Shown: positions 8,674 to 17,667 of the stretch, piece after piece
Layout: every line of letters begins with the position of its first letter
Numbering within the stretch: position 1 is the first letter of the stretch
Assembly (NCBI RefSeq): GCF_041200145.1
Contig: NZ_CP165734.1
Span: 2,046,001-2,110,000 of the forward strand
From: Bradyrhizobium sp. LLZ17
GTDB taxonomy: Bacteria > Pseudomonadota > Alphaproteobacteria > Rhizobiales > Xanthobacteraceae
Length of the DNA stretch: 64,000 nucleotides
Direction of reading: 5' to 3'
The notes under the pieces: generated by a model
Told to the model about the DNA's origin: nothing
Database searches by the model: none
Seen by the model: the letters and a program-made list of their open reading frames with translations, nothing else
Program-made: the position numbers and the translations under genes

Positions 8674-9691
8674 ATGACCGTCAAGTTCGGTTTGATTGGC
8701 GCCGGCCGGATCGGGAAAGTTCACGCGAGGGCAATCGGCTCGAGTTCGGACGCCAGGCTTGTCGCGGTGGCCGACGCCTCGCCCACCGCTGCGCGTGATC
8801 TCGCAATCGCTTTTGGGGCAGATGTCCGCTCTATCGAAGACATCGAGCGATCGGCCGATGTCGATGCCGTCGTGATCTGTACGCCGACGGATACCCACGC
8901 CGATCTCATCGAATGCTTTGCGCGGCGGGGCAAGGCAATTTTTTTGCGAAAAGCCAATCGATCTCGACGTTGCGCGGGTCGCGCAGTGTTTGTCCGTGGT
9001 CGACAAGGCGAGGGTCACGCTGATGGTCGGGTTCAACCGTCGCTTCGATCCGCACTTCTCGGCTGTGCGCAAGACCATCGATGACGGCACGATCGGCGAC
9101 GTTGAAATGATCTCGATCACCTCCCGTGATCCTGGTCCGCCGCCCCACGACTACATCGGCCGGTCGGGCGGTATCTTCCGAGATATGACTATTCATGATT
9201 TCGACATGGCGCGTTTTCTTCTGAAAGAAGAACCTGTCTTCGTAAGTGCTCACGCCTCGGTGCTGGTCGATAAGGCGATCGGCGAGCTGGGAGACTTCGA
9301 CAGTGCCAGCGTCATCCTGGAGACCACATCGGGCAAACAGTGCCTGATCTCCAACTCGCGTCGCGCGACCTACGGCTACGACCAGCGGATCGAGGTCCAC
9401 GGATCGCAGGGAATGGTCGCGGCTGAAAACCAGCGCCCCGTCTCAATCGAGATCGCCGACAAGAGCGGCTATACCAGGCCGCCGCTGCACGACTTTTTCA
9501 TGACGCGCTACCTGGAAGCCTACGCCAACGAGATCGCCGCATTCATCGCAGCAGTCACCGGCGGGAAGCCGGTGTCGCCAGGCGGTGAAGACGGACTCCT
9601 CGCGCTGATGATTGCGAACGCAGCACTCGAATCCGTCAAGAGCAGAAAGACAATCCGTCTGGTCCCGAGAACGACGACAACGCAGACGTAG
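8674..9691 (+). pseudogene. iolG: Gfo/Idh/MocA oxidoreductase, inositol 2-dehydrogenase-like, frameshifted at a T7 run
   Basis: The product is an NAD(P)-dependent dehydrogenase of about 340 residues that fits the first step of inositol breakdown (inositol to scyllo-inosose). The N-terminus MTVKFGLIGAGRIGKVHA carries the Rossmann glycine motif. The family motif CEKPIDLD follows only after a frame change at 8939-8945, where seven Ts occur and six would restore the frame (AIFCEKP). The second frame then continues to 9691 with MVGFNRRFDP, the catalytic-region GGIFRDMTIHDFD and a normal C-terminus. The start at 8674 has GAGAGG five bases upstream. It diverges from iolD. A one-base homopolymer error is the simplest explanation; otherwise the gene is inactive or phase-variable. 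Confidence 0.85.
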
Positions 9692-9797
9692 GGTTTTCCG
9701 GGGGATGCTGCGATCCGAACCAAAATCGCGCACTCACCGGAGGCTTGACGAACCGCAGCCGATCTCACTAGCATGTAACGAAAATAGCGGGCGCGCC

Positions 9798-10253
9798 ATG
9801 CTGAAGTCGCTTGATCCCATTCTGAATGCGGATGTCCTCCACGCGCTGCGATCGATGGGGCATGGCGACGATCTCGTGCTGTGCGACACAAACTTCCCGG
9901 CCGACTCCGTTGCCCGCCACACGGTGCTGGGCAAGCTGCTACGTATCGACAACGTCACCTCGGCGCGAGCGGCCCGCGCGATCTTCTCGGTGCTTCCCCT
10001 CGATTCATTTGTCGACCAACCCGCCCTGCGGATGGAAGTCGTGGACCAGCCGAACGAAATCCCGGCCGTCCAAGCGGAAGTGCAGAGGGAGATCGATGCT
10101 GCGGAAGGACGTTCGCTTCGGCTAGGCTCGATCGAGCGATTTGCCTTCTACGAGCGTGCCAAGAAATCGTACTGCGTGATCCAGATCGGCGAGCGCCGCT
10201 TCTATGGCTGCTTCATCTTCAAGAAGGGCGTCATCCCGCCCGATGCGGCCTAG
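9798..10253 (+). CDS. fucU: RbsD/FucU-family sugar mutarotase
   Basis: A 151-residue protein of the RbsD/FucU family, which interconverts sugar anomers in the cytoplasm so that the right form reaches the next enzyme. The N-terminus MLKSLDPILNADVLHALRSM is followed by GHGDDLVLCDTNFPADS, the conserved active-site block with the catalytic His, and the C-terminus has FYERAKKSYCVIQIGERRFYGC with the family Tyr. The length and ending are closer to FucU than to RbsD. I start at the ATG at 9798 because the homology begins there. It follows the iolG-like gene by 106 bases and supports a fucose-like substrate for this locus. Confidence 0.88.
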   Translation: MLKSLDPILNADVLHALRSMGHGDDLVLCDTNFPADSVARHTVLGKLLRIDNVTSARAARAIFSVLPLDSFVDQPALRMEVVDQPNEIPAVQAEVQREIDAAEGRSLRLGSIERFAFYERAKKSYCVIQIGERRFYGCFIFKKGVIPPDAA

Positions 10254-10329
10254 GCCGCTCGTTGTCGTCGGCATCTTCCTCGAGCGGTACATCGTCAGCG
10301 GTCGGAGAAATAGCCGGCGACCGGCGGGC

Positions 10330-11355
10330 CTATCTCGGGACGGGCGCCTCGGTGTCGAGCAGTCGTGCCGCTTTCAGGTCGCTCCAGAGCGCGGCCGGAA
10401 CCTCAGTTGTCAGTGCGGCTAGGTTGCGCTCAACCTCCTGCGGGCTCTGCCCGCCCAGGACCACGCTCGCGACAGCAGGATGACCGAGCGCAAAATGCAA
10501 AGCTGCCGTCGGCAGCGCTACGCCATGAGCGGCGCAGACGCGCTGGATCTCGGCCACCCTGGAAAGGATCTCCGGCGGCGCGTCCTGATAATTGTACTTC
10601 GCGCCGGCGACCGGCCCGGTCGCGAGAATTCCCGAATTGAACACGCCGCCGAGCAGCACCGCGATGCCCTGCTTCAGCGCCAGCGGCATGAACTCCTTCA
10701 GCGCCGGCTGCTCCAGCAGTGAGTAGCGTCCGGCGAGGAGCATCACGTCGAACGAACCGGCCTGCGCAAAGCGCACGCACATCTCGGCTTCGTTGACACC
10801 GATCCCGATGCCGGCAACCACGCCTTCCGAACGCAGTCTGTCGAGCGCCACATAGGCGCCGGCCATCGCCTCGCGAAACCGATCCTCGATCGCAGCCTGG
10901 CCATGGGTCCAGACGTCGACGTCATGGATCAGCAGCAGATCGATCCTGTCGGTGCCCAGCCGCAGCAGCGACTGCTCGACCGACCGCATCGTCCCGTCAT
11001 AGGAGTAATCGACCACGGCCCGGTGCGGATGCCCTCCGACAAAGCCCGACCGGGTCTCGGGCCGGTGGAACGGATCCATCCAGCGGCCGGTCTTGGTGCA
11101 GAGGACGACATCCTGCCGCTTCACCCGCCGGAGCGCAGTCCCGCAGCGATGCTCGGACAGACCGTTGCCGTAGTGCGGCGACGTATCGAGCAGATTGATG
11201 CCGAGCTCGAGGGCGCGACTTGCAGCGGCAATCGCGGTGCGGTCGTCGAGCTCGAGGAAAAGATCGCCCAGCGGCGCGGTTCCAAATCCAAGGATGGAGG
11301 CCTGAAGCCCGGTCCGGCCAAGCGGGCGGCGCGGCAATGCTGATTGAGAAACCAT
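10330..11355 (-). CDS. Aldo/keto reductase, D-threo-aldose (L-fucose) 1-dehydrogenase type
   Basis: A 341-residue NAD(P)-dependent aldo/keto reductase. Its motifs are LGFGTAPLGDLF near residue 20, INLLDTSPHYGNGLSEHRCG (catalytic Asp and Tyr) near 50, a catalytic Lys in LCTKTGRW, DLLLIHDVD near 150 and PTAALHFALGHPAVASVVLG near 295. This subfamily oxidises L-fucose, L-galactose or D-arabinose at C1 to the lactone; pyridoxal dehydrogenases are close relatives. I start at the ATG at 11355, where homology begins. It converges with fucU and diverges from the lactonase gene, whose product would hydrolyse the lactone. Confidence 0.85.
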   Translation of the reverse strand: MVSQSALPRRPLGRTGLQASILGFGTAPLGDLFLELDDRTAIAAASRALELGINLLDTSPHYGNGLSEHRCGTALRRVKRQDVVLCTKTGRWMDPFHRPETRSGFVGGHPHRAVVDYSYDGTMRSVEQSLLRLGTDRIDLLLIHDVDVWTHGQAAIEDRFREAMAGAYVALDRLRSEGVVAGIGIGVNEAEMCVRFAQAGSFDVMLLAGRYSLLEQPALKEFMPLALKQGIAVLLGGVFNSGILATGPVAGAKYNYQDAPPEILSRVAEIQRVCAAHGVALPTAALHFALGHPAVASVVLGGQSPQEVERNLAALTTEVPAALWSDLKAARLLDTEAPVPR

Positions 11356-11547
11356 GGTGGATCGTTGCCCTTCTCGGCGCCGTTTTCGACGCGCTGGTCT
11401 CATTGTCGGGAGCTGCAGCGTATGTGTTTGCCGCCGCGTGTCAACGCTGCGTGCGACGCCCAAAGCTGTTCCGCTGATACCGCGGACTTGCTAAGAATGA
11501 GAGAAAGCGCGCGGACACCTCACGATCCGCGGCAACAAGGAGGAAAG

Positions 11548-12447
11548 ATGCTCCCCTATGTCACGCATGATCCCCGGTTTACGCGCCTGGTCTTCGGCCA
11601 TGCCAATCTTGAAAAGCTCACCAGCGGCTGCCGCTGGGCCGAGGGACCTGCCTATTTCCCGGCCGGTCGCTATTTGATCTGGTCCGACATTCCCAACAAT
11701 CGCATGATGCGGTTCGACGAGACCGATGCGTCGGTCTCCGTATTCCGTTCGCCGAGCTTCAATTCCAACGGCAACACGGTCGACCGCGAGGGACGGCTTG
11801 TCACCTGCGAGCATTTGATGCGGCGCGTCACGCGGACCGAGCACGACGGCTCGATCACGGTGCTGGCTGATCAATTCGACGGCCGCAAGCTGAATTCGCC
11901 CAACGACGCCGTCGTCAAATCGGACGGCTCGATCTGGTTCTCCGATCCGACCTACGGCATCGACAGCGACTATGAGGGGCTGCAGACCAGGTCCGAGATC
12001 GGAGCCTCCAACGTCTATCGGATCGACCCCGGCACCGGCGCGGTGACGCGCGTGGTGTCGGACCGCGTCCAGCCCAACGGGCTCGCTTTCTCGCCCGACG
12101 AGACGCTGCTCTACGTCGCCGACACCGGTGCCACGCATGTCGACGGGCTCCCCGCGACGATCTGGTCTTATCAAGTGGATGGGCAAAAGCTCGCGGATGC
12201 GAAGCTATTTTCAACCTATCCGGACGGGCTCTATGACGGCTTTCGCGTGGACATACACGGCAACATCTGGACGTCGGCCGGCCGCAACGTGTTCTGCTAT
12301 GCGCCTGACAGCACCCACATCGGCACGATCCCGATCGGCGAGATCGTCGCCAATGTCTGCTTCGGCGGTCCGCGCCGCAACCGGCTCTATATCTGCGGGC
12401 AGACTTCGCTGTACGCGATGTTTCTCAACACCCGCGCGGCCGTGTAA
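11548..12447 (+). CDS. SMP-30/gluconolactonase/LRE family lactonase
   Basis: A 299-residue six-bladed beta-propeller sugar lactonase. The three usual metal ligands are visible: Glu in WAEGPAYF near residue 32, Asn in LNSPNDAVV near 117 and Asp in LYVADTG near 192. GGAGG stands five bases before the ATG at 11548. No signal peptide is seen, so it acts in the cytoplasm. Beside the aldose dehydrogenase it would hydrolyse the sugar lactone made there, giving an oxidative route parallel to the kinase/aldolase route. It meets the next operon tail to tail with three bases between stops. Confidence 0.9.
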   Translation: MLPYVTHDPRFTRLVFGHANLEKLTSGCRWAEGPAYFPAGRYLIWSDIPNNRMMRFDETDASVSVFRSPSFNSNGNTVDREGRLVTCEHLMRRVTRTEHDGSITVLADQFDGRKLNSPNDAVVKSDGSIWFSDPTYGIDSDYEGLQTRSEIGASNVYRIDPGTGAVTRVVSDRVQPNGLAFSPDETLLYVADTGATHVDGLPATIWSYQVDGQKLADAKLFSTYPDGLYDGFRVDIHGNIWTSAGRNVFCYAPDSTHIGTIPIGEIVANVCFGGPRRNRLYICGQTSLYAMFLNTRAAV

Positions 12448-12450
12448 TGT

Positions 12451-13410
12451 TTAGCTCGTCACGCGCTCGCCGCGCCCGTAGACCAGCAGCATGAAGATGA
12501 TGACCAGGCCGTAGATCACCTGGCGGCCGGCTTCCGGCATATCCATGATCGACAGCACGCTGTTGAGGAGCACGATCAGCACGACTCCGATCAGCGTGCC
12601 GAGATAGCGGCCGCGGCCGCCAAGGATGTTGGTGCCTCCAATCACGACAGCGGCGATCGAGGGCAACAGATAAGCATCTCCCATGCCCTGATACGCCTTG
12701 GTGGAATAGCCGGCGAGCAGCACGCCCGCGAGCGCGGCGGCAAGCCCGCAGAGGACGAAGCAAATCACCGTGACCCGGCGCGTGTCGACGCCGGCGAGAT
12801 AGGCCGCTGCTTCCTTGTTCCCGATTGCATAGACGTATCGGCCAAGCGCCATGCGCTGCAAAATCACCACGACCAGCACGGAGACCGCAGCCCATACGAA
12901 GAGAGCGTTCGGGATGCCAAGCGTACGCTCGCCCGCCAGCACCCGCATCAGGTCGGTCGCCCCTGTCTGCGGCGCATAGCCCCCGGTATGCGCAACCATG
13001 AGGCCGCGCATCACGGCATTGACGCCGAGCGTGAAGATCATCGATGGGACGCGCAGATAGGCGACACCGATGCCGTTGACGAGACCGACCAGGACGCCGA
13101 TTCCGAGCCCGACCGGAATGGCGAACGGACCGCCCACGGAGGTCGCCATCATGGCGGCGGCGGCCAGCGTCCATGGAACCGACAGATCGATTTGCGCGAT
13201 CAGGATCACGATCATCATGCCCGCCGACACGATGCCGAGGAATGCACCGATCTGCAATTGCTGGAGCAGATAGGCCGGCGACAGTAGCGGGGTGCTGCCG
13301 AAACGGGCGAACGTATACACCGTGCCCGCGACGAGGATGACCAGGATGAACAGCGCCGCAATCAGGATCGGGCGGTCGTCTCGCGAGAGACCGAAGGAGG
13401 CTGTCGTCAT
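12451..13410 (-). CDS. Sugar ABC transporter permease (RbsC family)
   Basis: A 319-residue inner-membrane permease, the last gene of a four-gene ribose-type import operon read leftward. The family segments QIDLSVPWTLAAAAMM near residue 75 and AVVIGGTNILGGRGR near 260 are visible. Its ATG at 13410 overlaps the stop of the upstream permease by four bases (ATGA). Its stop is three bases from that of the convergent lactonase gene, with no clear terminator between them. Confidence 0.92.
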   Translation of the reverse strand: MTTASFGLSRDDRPILIAALFILVILVAGTVYTFARFGSTPLLSPAYLLQQLQIGAFLGIVSAGMMIVILIAQIDLSVPWTLAAAAMMATSVGGPFAIPVGLGIGVLVGLVNGIGVAYLRVPSMIFTLGVNAVMRGLMVAHTGGYAPQTGATDLMRVLAGERTLGIPNALFVWAAVSVLVVVILQRMALGRYVYAIGNKEAAAYLAGVDTRRVTVICFVLCGLAAALAGVLLAGYSTKAYQGMGDAYLLPSIAAVVIGGTNILGGRGRYLGTLIGVVLIVLLNSVLSIMDMPEAGRQVIYGLVIIFMLLVYGRGERVTS

Positions 13411-14519
13411 CGGAACAGCTCCAGCGTATTCTTGACGCGCAGCACGCCCAAAGCGCCGATGCTGACGGCGGCGAGCAGGATCACGCCCTCGAACAGTGGT
13501 TGCAAAAGGGGCGCGATGTCGAAGATGCGGAAGAAGAAGGAAATCACGCGCAAGACCATGGCGCCGAAGATCGAGCCGATCGCACTGCCGGTGCCGCCGA
13601 GCAGCGACGTGCCGCCGATCACCACGGAAGCAATTGAGTTGAGCGTATAGGCGCCCGCTTGCGGAATATCGGCATTGCCCGACGAAGTCTGGATGGCGAG
13701 GAAGAGACCGCCGCAGCCGGCAAAGAAGCCTGCGAGCGCGAAGGCCGCGATCTTGGCGCGCTCGATGGGAAGGCCGGACATATAAGCAGCGCCCTCGGCC
13801 GAGCCGACGGCATAGACGGCGCGGCCGAGAACGGAGCGGCGGAACGGCACCCACACCACGAGCGGAATAAGGACGAGAAGCACGAACGGCACCGGGATCC
13901 AGGCGAACGGCGCAAACCAGCCCGCCGCGCCGTCGTCGAAGATGTGCGCGGTCGAGGCGAAATCGCCGAGCGAATTGGTCAGCGCCCAGTTCAGATCCTC
14001 GTCGATCTTGCCGCCTGGGGTCGGACGCAGGAATAGCGCGATGCCGATATAGACAGCGCCGGTCGCAAGCGTCGCGATGATCGGCTGGATACGCCCATAG
14101 ACGACGACGCAGCCGTTGATGAAGCCAGCAGCCGTGCCGATCGCAAGGCACACGACAATCCCAAGCAGGATGCCGGTCACGCCGCCTGGAAATGTACCGA
14201 GGCCGACATGCAGGCCGAACAGATCGAGATGCAGCGGCGCGCCACCTGCCGTGCCGGTCAGGAGGTAGCTTGCAAAGCAGCCGACCATGGTCATGACCGC
14301 GCCGACGGAGAGATCGAGGCCCGACATCAGGACCGGGACGGTCTGTGCCATCGCCAGCATGGCGAGCGCAAAAATTTCGTCGCCATTCTGCACCAGCACG
14401 GCCGGGGAGAAACCGCGGGGATGGGCGATATTGTAGAGAATGTAGAGGGCGCAGAACAACAGGATGGCGGTGACAAGACCGATGTTCTGGCGGATCCTGA
14501 TGGCGAGATCGTCAAGCAT
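13407..14519 (-). CDS. Sugar ABC transporter permease (RbsC family)
   Basis: A 370-residue permease, longer than its partner because of a hydrophilic insert around residues 165-205 (from PTPGGKIDEDLN through GDFAST) that probably faces the periplasm. Family motifs are MSGLDLSVGAVMTM near residue 65 and SVVIGGTSLLGGTGSA near 300. The ATG at 14519 lies 8 bases inside the ATPase gene end, and its own stop overlaps the next start. A longer frame upstream has no homology. Confidence 0.92.
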   Translation of the reverse strand: MLDDLAIRIRQNIGLVTAILLFCALYILYNIAHPRGFSPAVLVQNGDEIFALAMLAMAQTVPVLMSGLDLSVGAVMTMVGCFASYLLTGTAGGAPLHLDLFGLHVGLGTFPGGVTGILLGIVVCLAIGTAAGFINGCVVVYGRIQPIIATLATGAVYIGIALFLRPTPGGKIDEDLNWALTNSLGDFASTAHIFDDGAAGWFAPFAWIPVPFVLLVLIPLVVWVPFRRSVLGRAVYAVGSAEGAAYMSGLPIERAKIAAFALAGFFAGCGGLFLAIQTSSGNADIPQAGAYTLNSIASVVIGGTSLLGGTGSAIGSIFGAMVLRVISFFFRIFDIAPLLQPLFEGVILLAAVSIGALGVLRVKNTLELFR

Positions 14520-16053
14520 GCTGGGCCTGCGCTGCGGCATCGGTGTCGATGTTGAGGGAGCTCGCGACGATGTTGGTCTCGGTGAGGTCGTCGCCTTCGA
14601 GCTCGCGCACGATGCGCCCGTCATACATGATGGCGACGCGGTCGCAGCAGCCGATGAGTTCGTCATAGTCGGTCGAGTAGAACAGGATGGCTGCGCCCTG
14701 GTCGGCAAGTTCGCGCATCAACCGGTACAGCTCCTGCTTGGTGCCAACGTCGATGCCGCGTGTGGGATCGTTGAGCAGGATGATGCGCGGATCGGTCATC
14801 AGCCATTTGGCGAGCACCACCTTCTGCTGGTTGCCGCCCGACAGCGTCGAGACCGCATCACTCGCCTCGCGCAGCTTGATCTGCAGCCGTGCGATGGCCC
14901 GCTGGATCGCGGCGCGTTCCTTAGCCCCGTCGACGATTGGACCGGTGGAGAGGGCGTCGAGCGAGGCGATCGCAAGATTGTCCGCGATCGACATCGGCAG
15001 CATCAGCCCTTCGGTTTTGCGGTCCTCCGGGACGAGCGCGATGCCGACCGATTTTGCCGCCGCCGGAGAGCCGGGACGCACCTCGCGATCGGCGACCGCA
15101 ACGCGACCCGTGACGCCGCGCAGAACGCCGAACAAGGCGAGCAGCAGCGATTTCTGGCCCTGACCATCGAGACCGCCGAGCCCGACGATCTCGCCGGCGC
15201 CGACGCTCAGTGAAATGCGATCGAGGTGCCTTTCCCAGGACAGGTTCTCCAGCGTCAGCACCGGTTTTGCGGGTTGGCGCGGCGGCTTCGGCGGATACTG
15301 GGCCGTGATGTCGCGCCCGATCATGAGCTGGACGATCTCGGCGGTGGAGCGCGCGCCCGTGTCGAAGGTTTCGATGTGACGGCCATTGCGAAACACCGAG
15401 GCGCGGTCGGCGAGCGCCTCGACCTCGTGCATGCGGTGCGAGATGTAGAGGATTGCGACGCCCTTGGCCTTGAGTCGTGCCAGCATCGCATAAACCTTCT
15501 CGACATCCGCGCTGGTCAGAGCCGATGTGGCCTCATCGAGGATCAGCAACTGCGGGCGCTTGCCAAGCGCCTTGGCAATCTCGACGACCTGGCGCCGCGA
15601 CAGGGGCAGATCGCGGACGTGCCTCAGGGGATTGATATCCTCGCAGCCGATCTCTGCCAGAAGCTGTTCGGCGCGGCGCCGCTGCGCCCTTGCATCGATC
15701 AGGCCGAACCGCCGCGGCGGCAACGCGATGGAGATGTTGTCCGCGACCGAGAGGTCGGGCATCAGCGACAGCTCCTGGAAGATGCAGACGACACCGGCCG
15801 CATTCGCCGCCGCCGGCGTGGTGAAGCCGACGTCGCTGCCCGCGAGGCGCATGCGGCCGCTGTCCGGCTGCACCACGCCGGCGATGATCTTGATCAGTGT
15901 CGACTTGCCTGCGCCGTTCTCGCCCAGCACAGCGTGGATCTTGCCGCGTTCGCAGGCGAAATCGACGGATTCCAGCGCGCGAACGCCGGCATAACGCTTG
16001 GAGATTCCGGCGAGCTCCAGGAAGGCGGGTTGCGTCGGGTCGGCAGCCGGCAT
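14512..16053 (-). CDS. Sugar ABC transporter ATP-binding protein (RbsA/MglA type)
   Basis: A complete 513-residue double-domain ATPase. The first domain has Walker A GENGAGKSTLIK near residue 45, a shortened signature LPLSRRQVVEIAKAL, Walker B LLILDEATSAL and switch His YISHRMHE. The second has a degenerate Walker A GGLDGQGQKSLL near 285, signature LSGGNQQKVVLAKWL near 400 and ILLNDPTRGIDVG. A weaker first signature is also seen in relatives. It couples to both permeases downstream by overlapping reading frames and follows the binding-protein gene after a hairpin. Confidence 0.94.
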   Translation of the reverse strand: MPAADPTQPAFLELAGISKRYAGVRALESVDFACERGKIHAVLGENGAGKSTLIKIIAGVVQPDSGRMRLAGSDVGFTTPAAANAAGVVCIFQELSLMPDLSVADNISIALPPRRFGLIDARAQRRRAEQLLAEIGCEDINPLRHVRDLPLSRRQVVEIAKALGKRPQLLILDEATSALTSADVEKVYAMLARLKAKGVAILYISHRMHEVEALADRASVFRNGRHIETFDTGARSTAEIVQLMIGRDITAQYPPKPPRQPAKPVLTLENLSWERHLDRISLSVGAGEIVGLGGLDGQGQKSLLLALFGVLRGVTGRVAVADREVRPGSPAAAKSVGIALVPEDRKTEGLMLPMSIADNLAIASLDALSTGPIVDGAKERAAIQRAIARLQIKLREASDAVSTLSGGNQQKVVLAKWLMTDPRIILLNDPTRGIDVGTKQELYRLMRELADQGAAILFYSTDYDELIGCCDRVAIMYDGRIVRELEGDDLTETNIVASSLNIDTDAAAQAQHA

Positions 16054-16073
16054 GTCCGGGCCTTCACGCGACG

Positions 16074-16097
16074 ACGGCCCGGCGGATGCCGGGCCGT
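16074..16097 (-). other. Intercistronic stem-loop after the binding-protein gene
   Basis: ACGGCCCGGC, four-base loop, GCCGGGCCGT: perfect 10-bp arms in the 66-base gap between the binding-protein stop and the ATPase start. No U-run follows. Hairpins at this place commonly protect the upstream mRNA and let the binding protein be made in excess over the membrane parts; that role here is inferred. Confidence 0.65.
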
Positions 16098-16119
16098 GGC
16101 GGAGCGATCGCTGCAGAGG

Positions 16120-17250
16120 TCACTGGGTGTTCTTCTCGCTCTGCGACATGATCTCCGGCGCGGTGAAGTTCACGCCGCAAGGTGTGAACTGGTTCGGCGC
16201 GAAGAAGTTGGCATTGAGCTCAGGCCAGTAATTCGTGCCCGGCTTGAGGTCCTTGTAGGTCGCCACCGGAATCGGGATCGAGATCAGCTGCGGCATGACG
16301 TTGCCCTGCAGCGCCGAGATCGCCGCCTTGGTCGCGATCGCAACCAGCGCCGGCGACTGGCCGTAGGACATGCCCTTGAGCCCGTCCTTGGCGTGATCGG
16401 CGATCTGCTTGCGGTACTCGTTTTCGCCCTCGCCCGACATCGGCACAAAGGGATGCTTGGCAGCCATCAGCGCCTGCACGGTGCCGTCGGAGCCGCCTTG
16501 GGTGAATATTCCGTCAAAATGGCCATGCACGGCCAGCGCATCCGCGGTCACCTTCTGCGAGGTGCCGGTATCCCAATTGCCGACGACTTCGGTGATTTTG
16601 AAGCTGTTGCCGGGCCCTTCCATGACCTCGCGGAAACCGAGATGACGGTCGCGGTCGACCGAGTTGCCGGGCAAGCCGCGAACTTCGAGAATGTCGCCGG
16701 ATTTCTTGCCACTCTCATCGATCAGCCATTTGGCCGACATGCGGCCCATTTCCTTCTGGTCCTCGTTGACCATCATCACCTTGTCGGTGTCGAGAACGTT
16801 GTCGAAAGGCACCACTACGACGTTGTTCTTGTCGGCAAGCCGGATGATGCGATCAAACCCGTCGGGCGCGACCGCAATCGTGACGATGGCATCGAAGCCC
16901 TGGTTGATGAAATCCTCCATCGCGCCGAGTTGCGCGGCAACATCGGTCCCGGTGGAGACGACCTTGAACTCCTTGATGTTCTCCTTGATCCCCGGCTGGT
17001 CGGCGAATGCCTTGGCGGTCTTTACCATCTGGATGCGCCAGGTGTTGCCGACGAAACCGTTGACCAGCGCGATCCGGTAGGGGCCGGGCTTCTTTGGCCA
17101 CTGGAAGAATTTCGTTTCAGACGACCACGGCTTGAAGCAGGCGGGATCGGCACCCGGACCGGAGACGACCTTGGGACCCGCCAAAGCACTCACCGAGGAC
17201 AGCAGCAAGCCAGCGCAAGCCAGCCCCGCCAGACGAAGCGTCCACACCAT
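16120..17250 (-). CDS. Sugar ABC transporter periplasmic substrate-binding protein
   Basis: A 376-residue periplasmic binding protein of the ribose/galactose type (Peripla_BP_4-like). A signal peptide is clear: MVWTLRLAGLACAGLLLSS with cleavage near ALAGPK. The mature protein has YRIALVNGFVGNTWRIQM near residue 58, DAIVTIAVAPDGF near 120 and GIFTQGGSDGTVQ near 235. I start at 17250 because the signal peptide begins there and GGGAGA precedes it; the frame runs further upstream without homology. It is the first gene of the importer operon read leftward. The ligand is unknown. Confidence 0.92.
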   Translation of the reverse strand: MVWTLRLAGLACAGLLLSSVSALAGPKVVSGPGADPACFKPWSSETKFFQWPKKPGPYRIALVNGFVGNTWRIQMVKTAKAFADQPGIKENIKEFKVVSTGTDVAAQLGAMEDFINQGFDAIVTIAVAPDGFDRIIRLADKNNVVVVPFDNVLDTDKVMMVNEDQKEMGRMSAKWLIDESGKKSGDILEVRGLPGNSVDRDRHLGFREVMEGPGNSFKITEVVGNWDTGTSQKVTADALAVHGHFDGIFTQGGSDGTVQALMAAKHPFVPMSGEGENEYRKQIADHAKDGLKGMSYGQSPALVAIATKAAISALQGNVMPQLISIPIPVATYKDLKPGTNYWPELNANFFAPNQFTPCGVNFTAPEIMSQSEKNTQ

Positions 17251-17667
17251 GTCATTTCTCCCTGAGCGTTTGTGTTCCACCCTAATGCGGCGTTGTCGCC
17301 ATGCCGGGAATTGACCTCCCCGTGCGCTTTGCCGAGATAAGATGGCACGCAATTTGCGATCCTGACAAGCGGAGGGCGGATGCTCGGCCGCGACACACGA
17401 CGTGAACGCACCGCACAACGATCGCGATTGCGGGAAGCAGAAAACGTAACAATGACAGCCGGATGTTCGTGGGCGGCATGGGATGGCGCAGCGGCGCAGG
17501 TGGGTCAGGGCCGACCTTCCCTGGTCCCGTCCACGCGCGCGACGAAAAAAATGACACTCAGGGAAAAGTGTGAATCGCTATGCGAAGCCGCGGGGCAGCC
17601 GCGACAATGTCGGCGACCGGGACGTGCGTCGTCGGCCGCGCCAACACAGGCAGCGGCGCGTACGACG
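17251..17667. other. Intergenic region upstream of the binding-protein gene
   Basis: About 417 bases between the start of the importer operon and the restored end of the LacI-family gene. The open end of the LacI-like frame reads into it as far as 17505, but that sequence looks non-coding. It should hold the promoter of the importer operon. I found no strong dyad suited to a LacI protein and no clear -35/-10 pair. Confidence 0.4.

Noticed and set aside
15226..17265. A 679-residue open frame opposite the ribose-type ATPase and binding-protein genes
   Set aside because: Both opposite genes have full family motifs and normal starts; the plus-strand frame shows Arg/Asp-rich mirror composition only.
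17401..17440. An ATCGCGAT core as a LacI operator
   Set aside because: The symmetry does not extend beyond the central eight bases, so it is no better than chance in GC-rich DNA.
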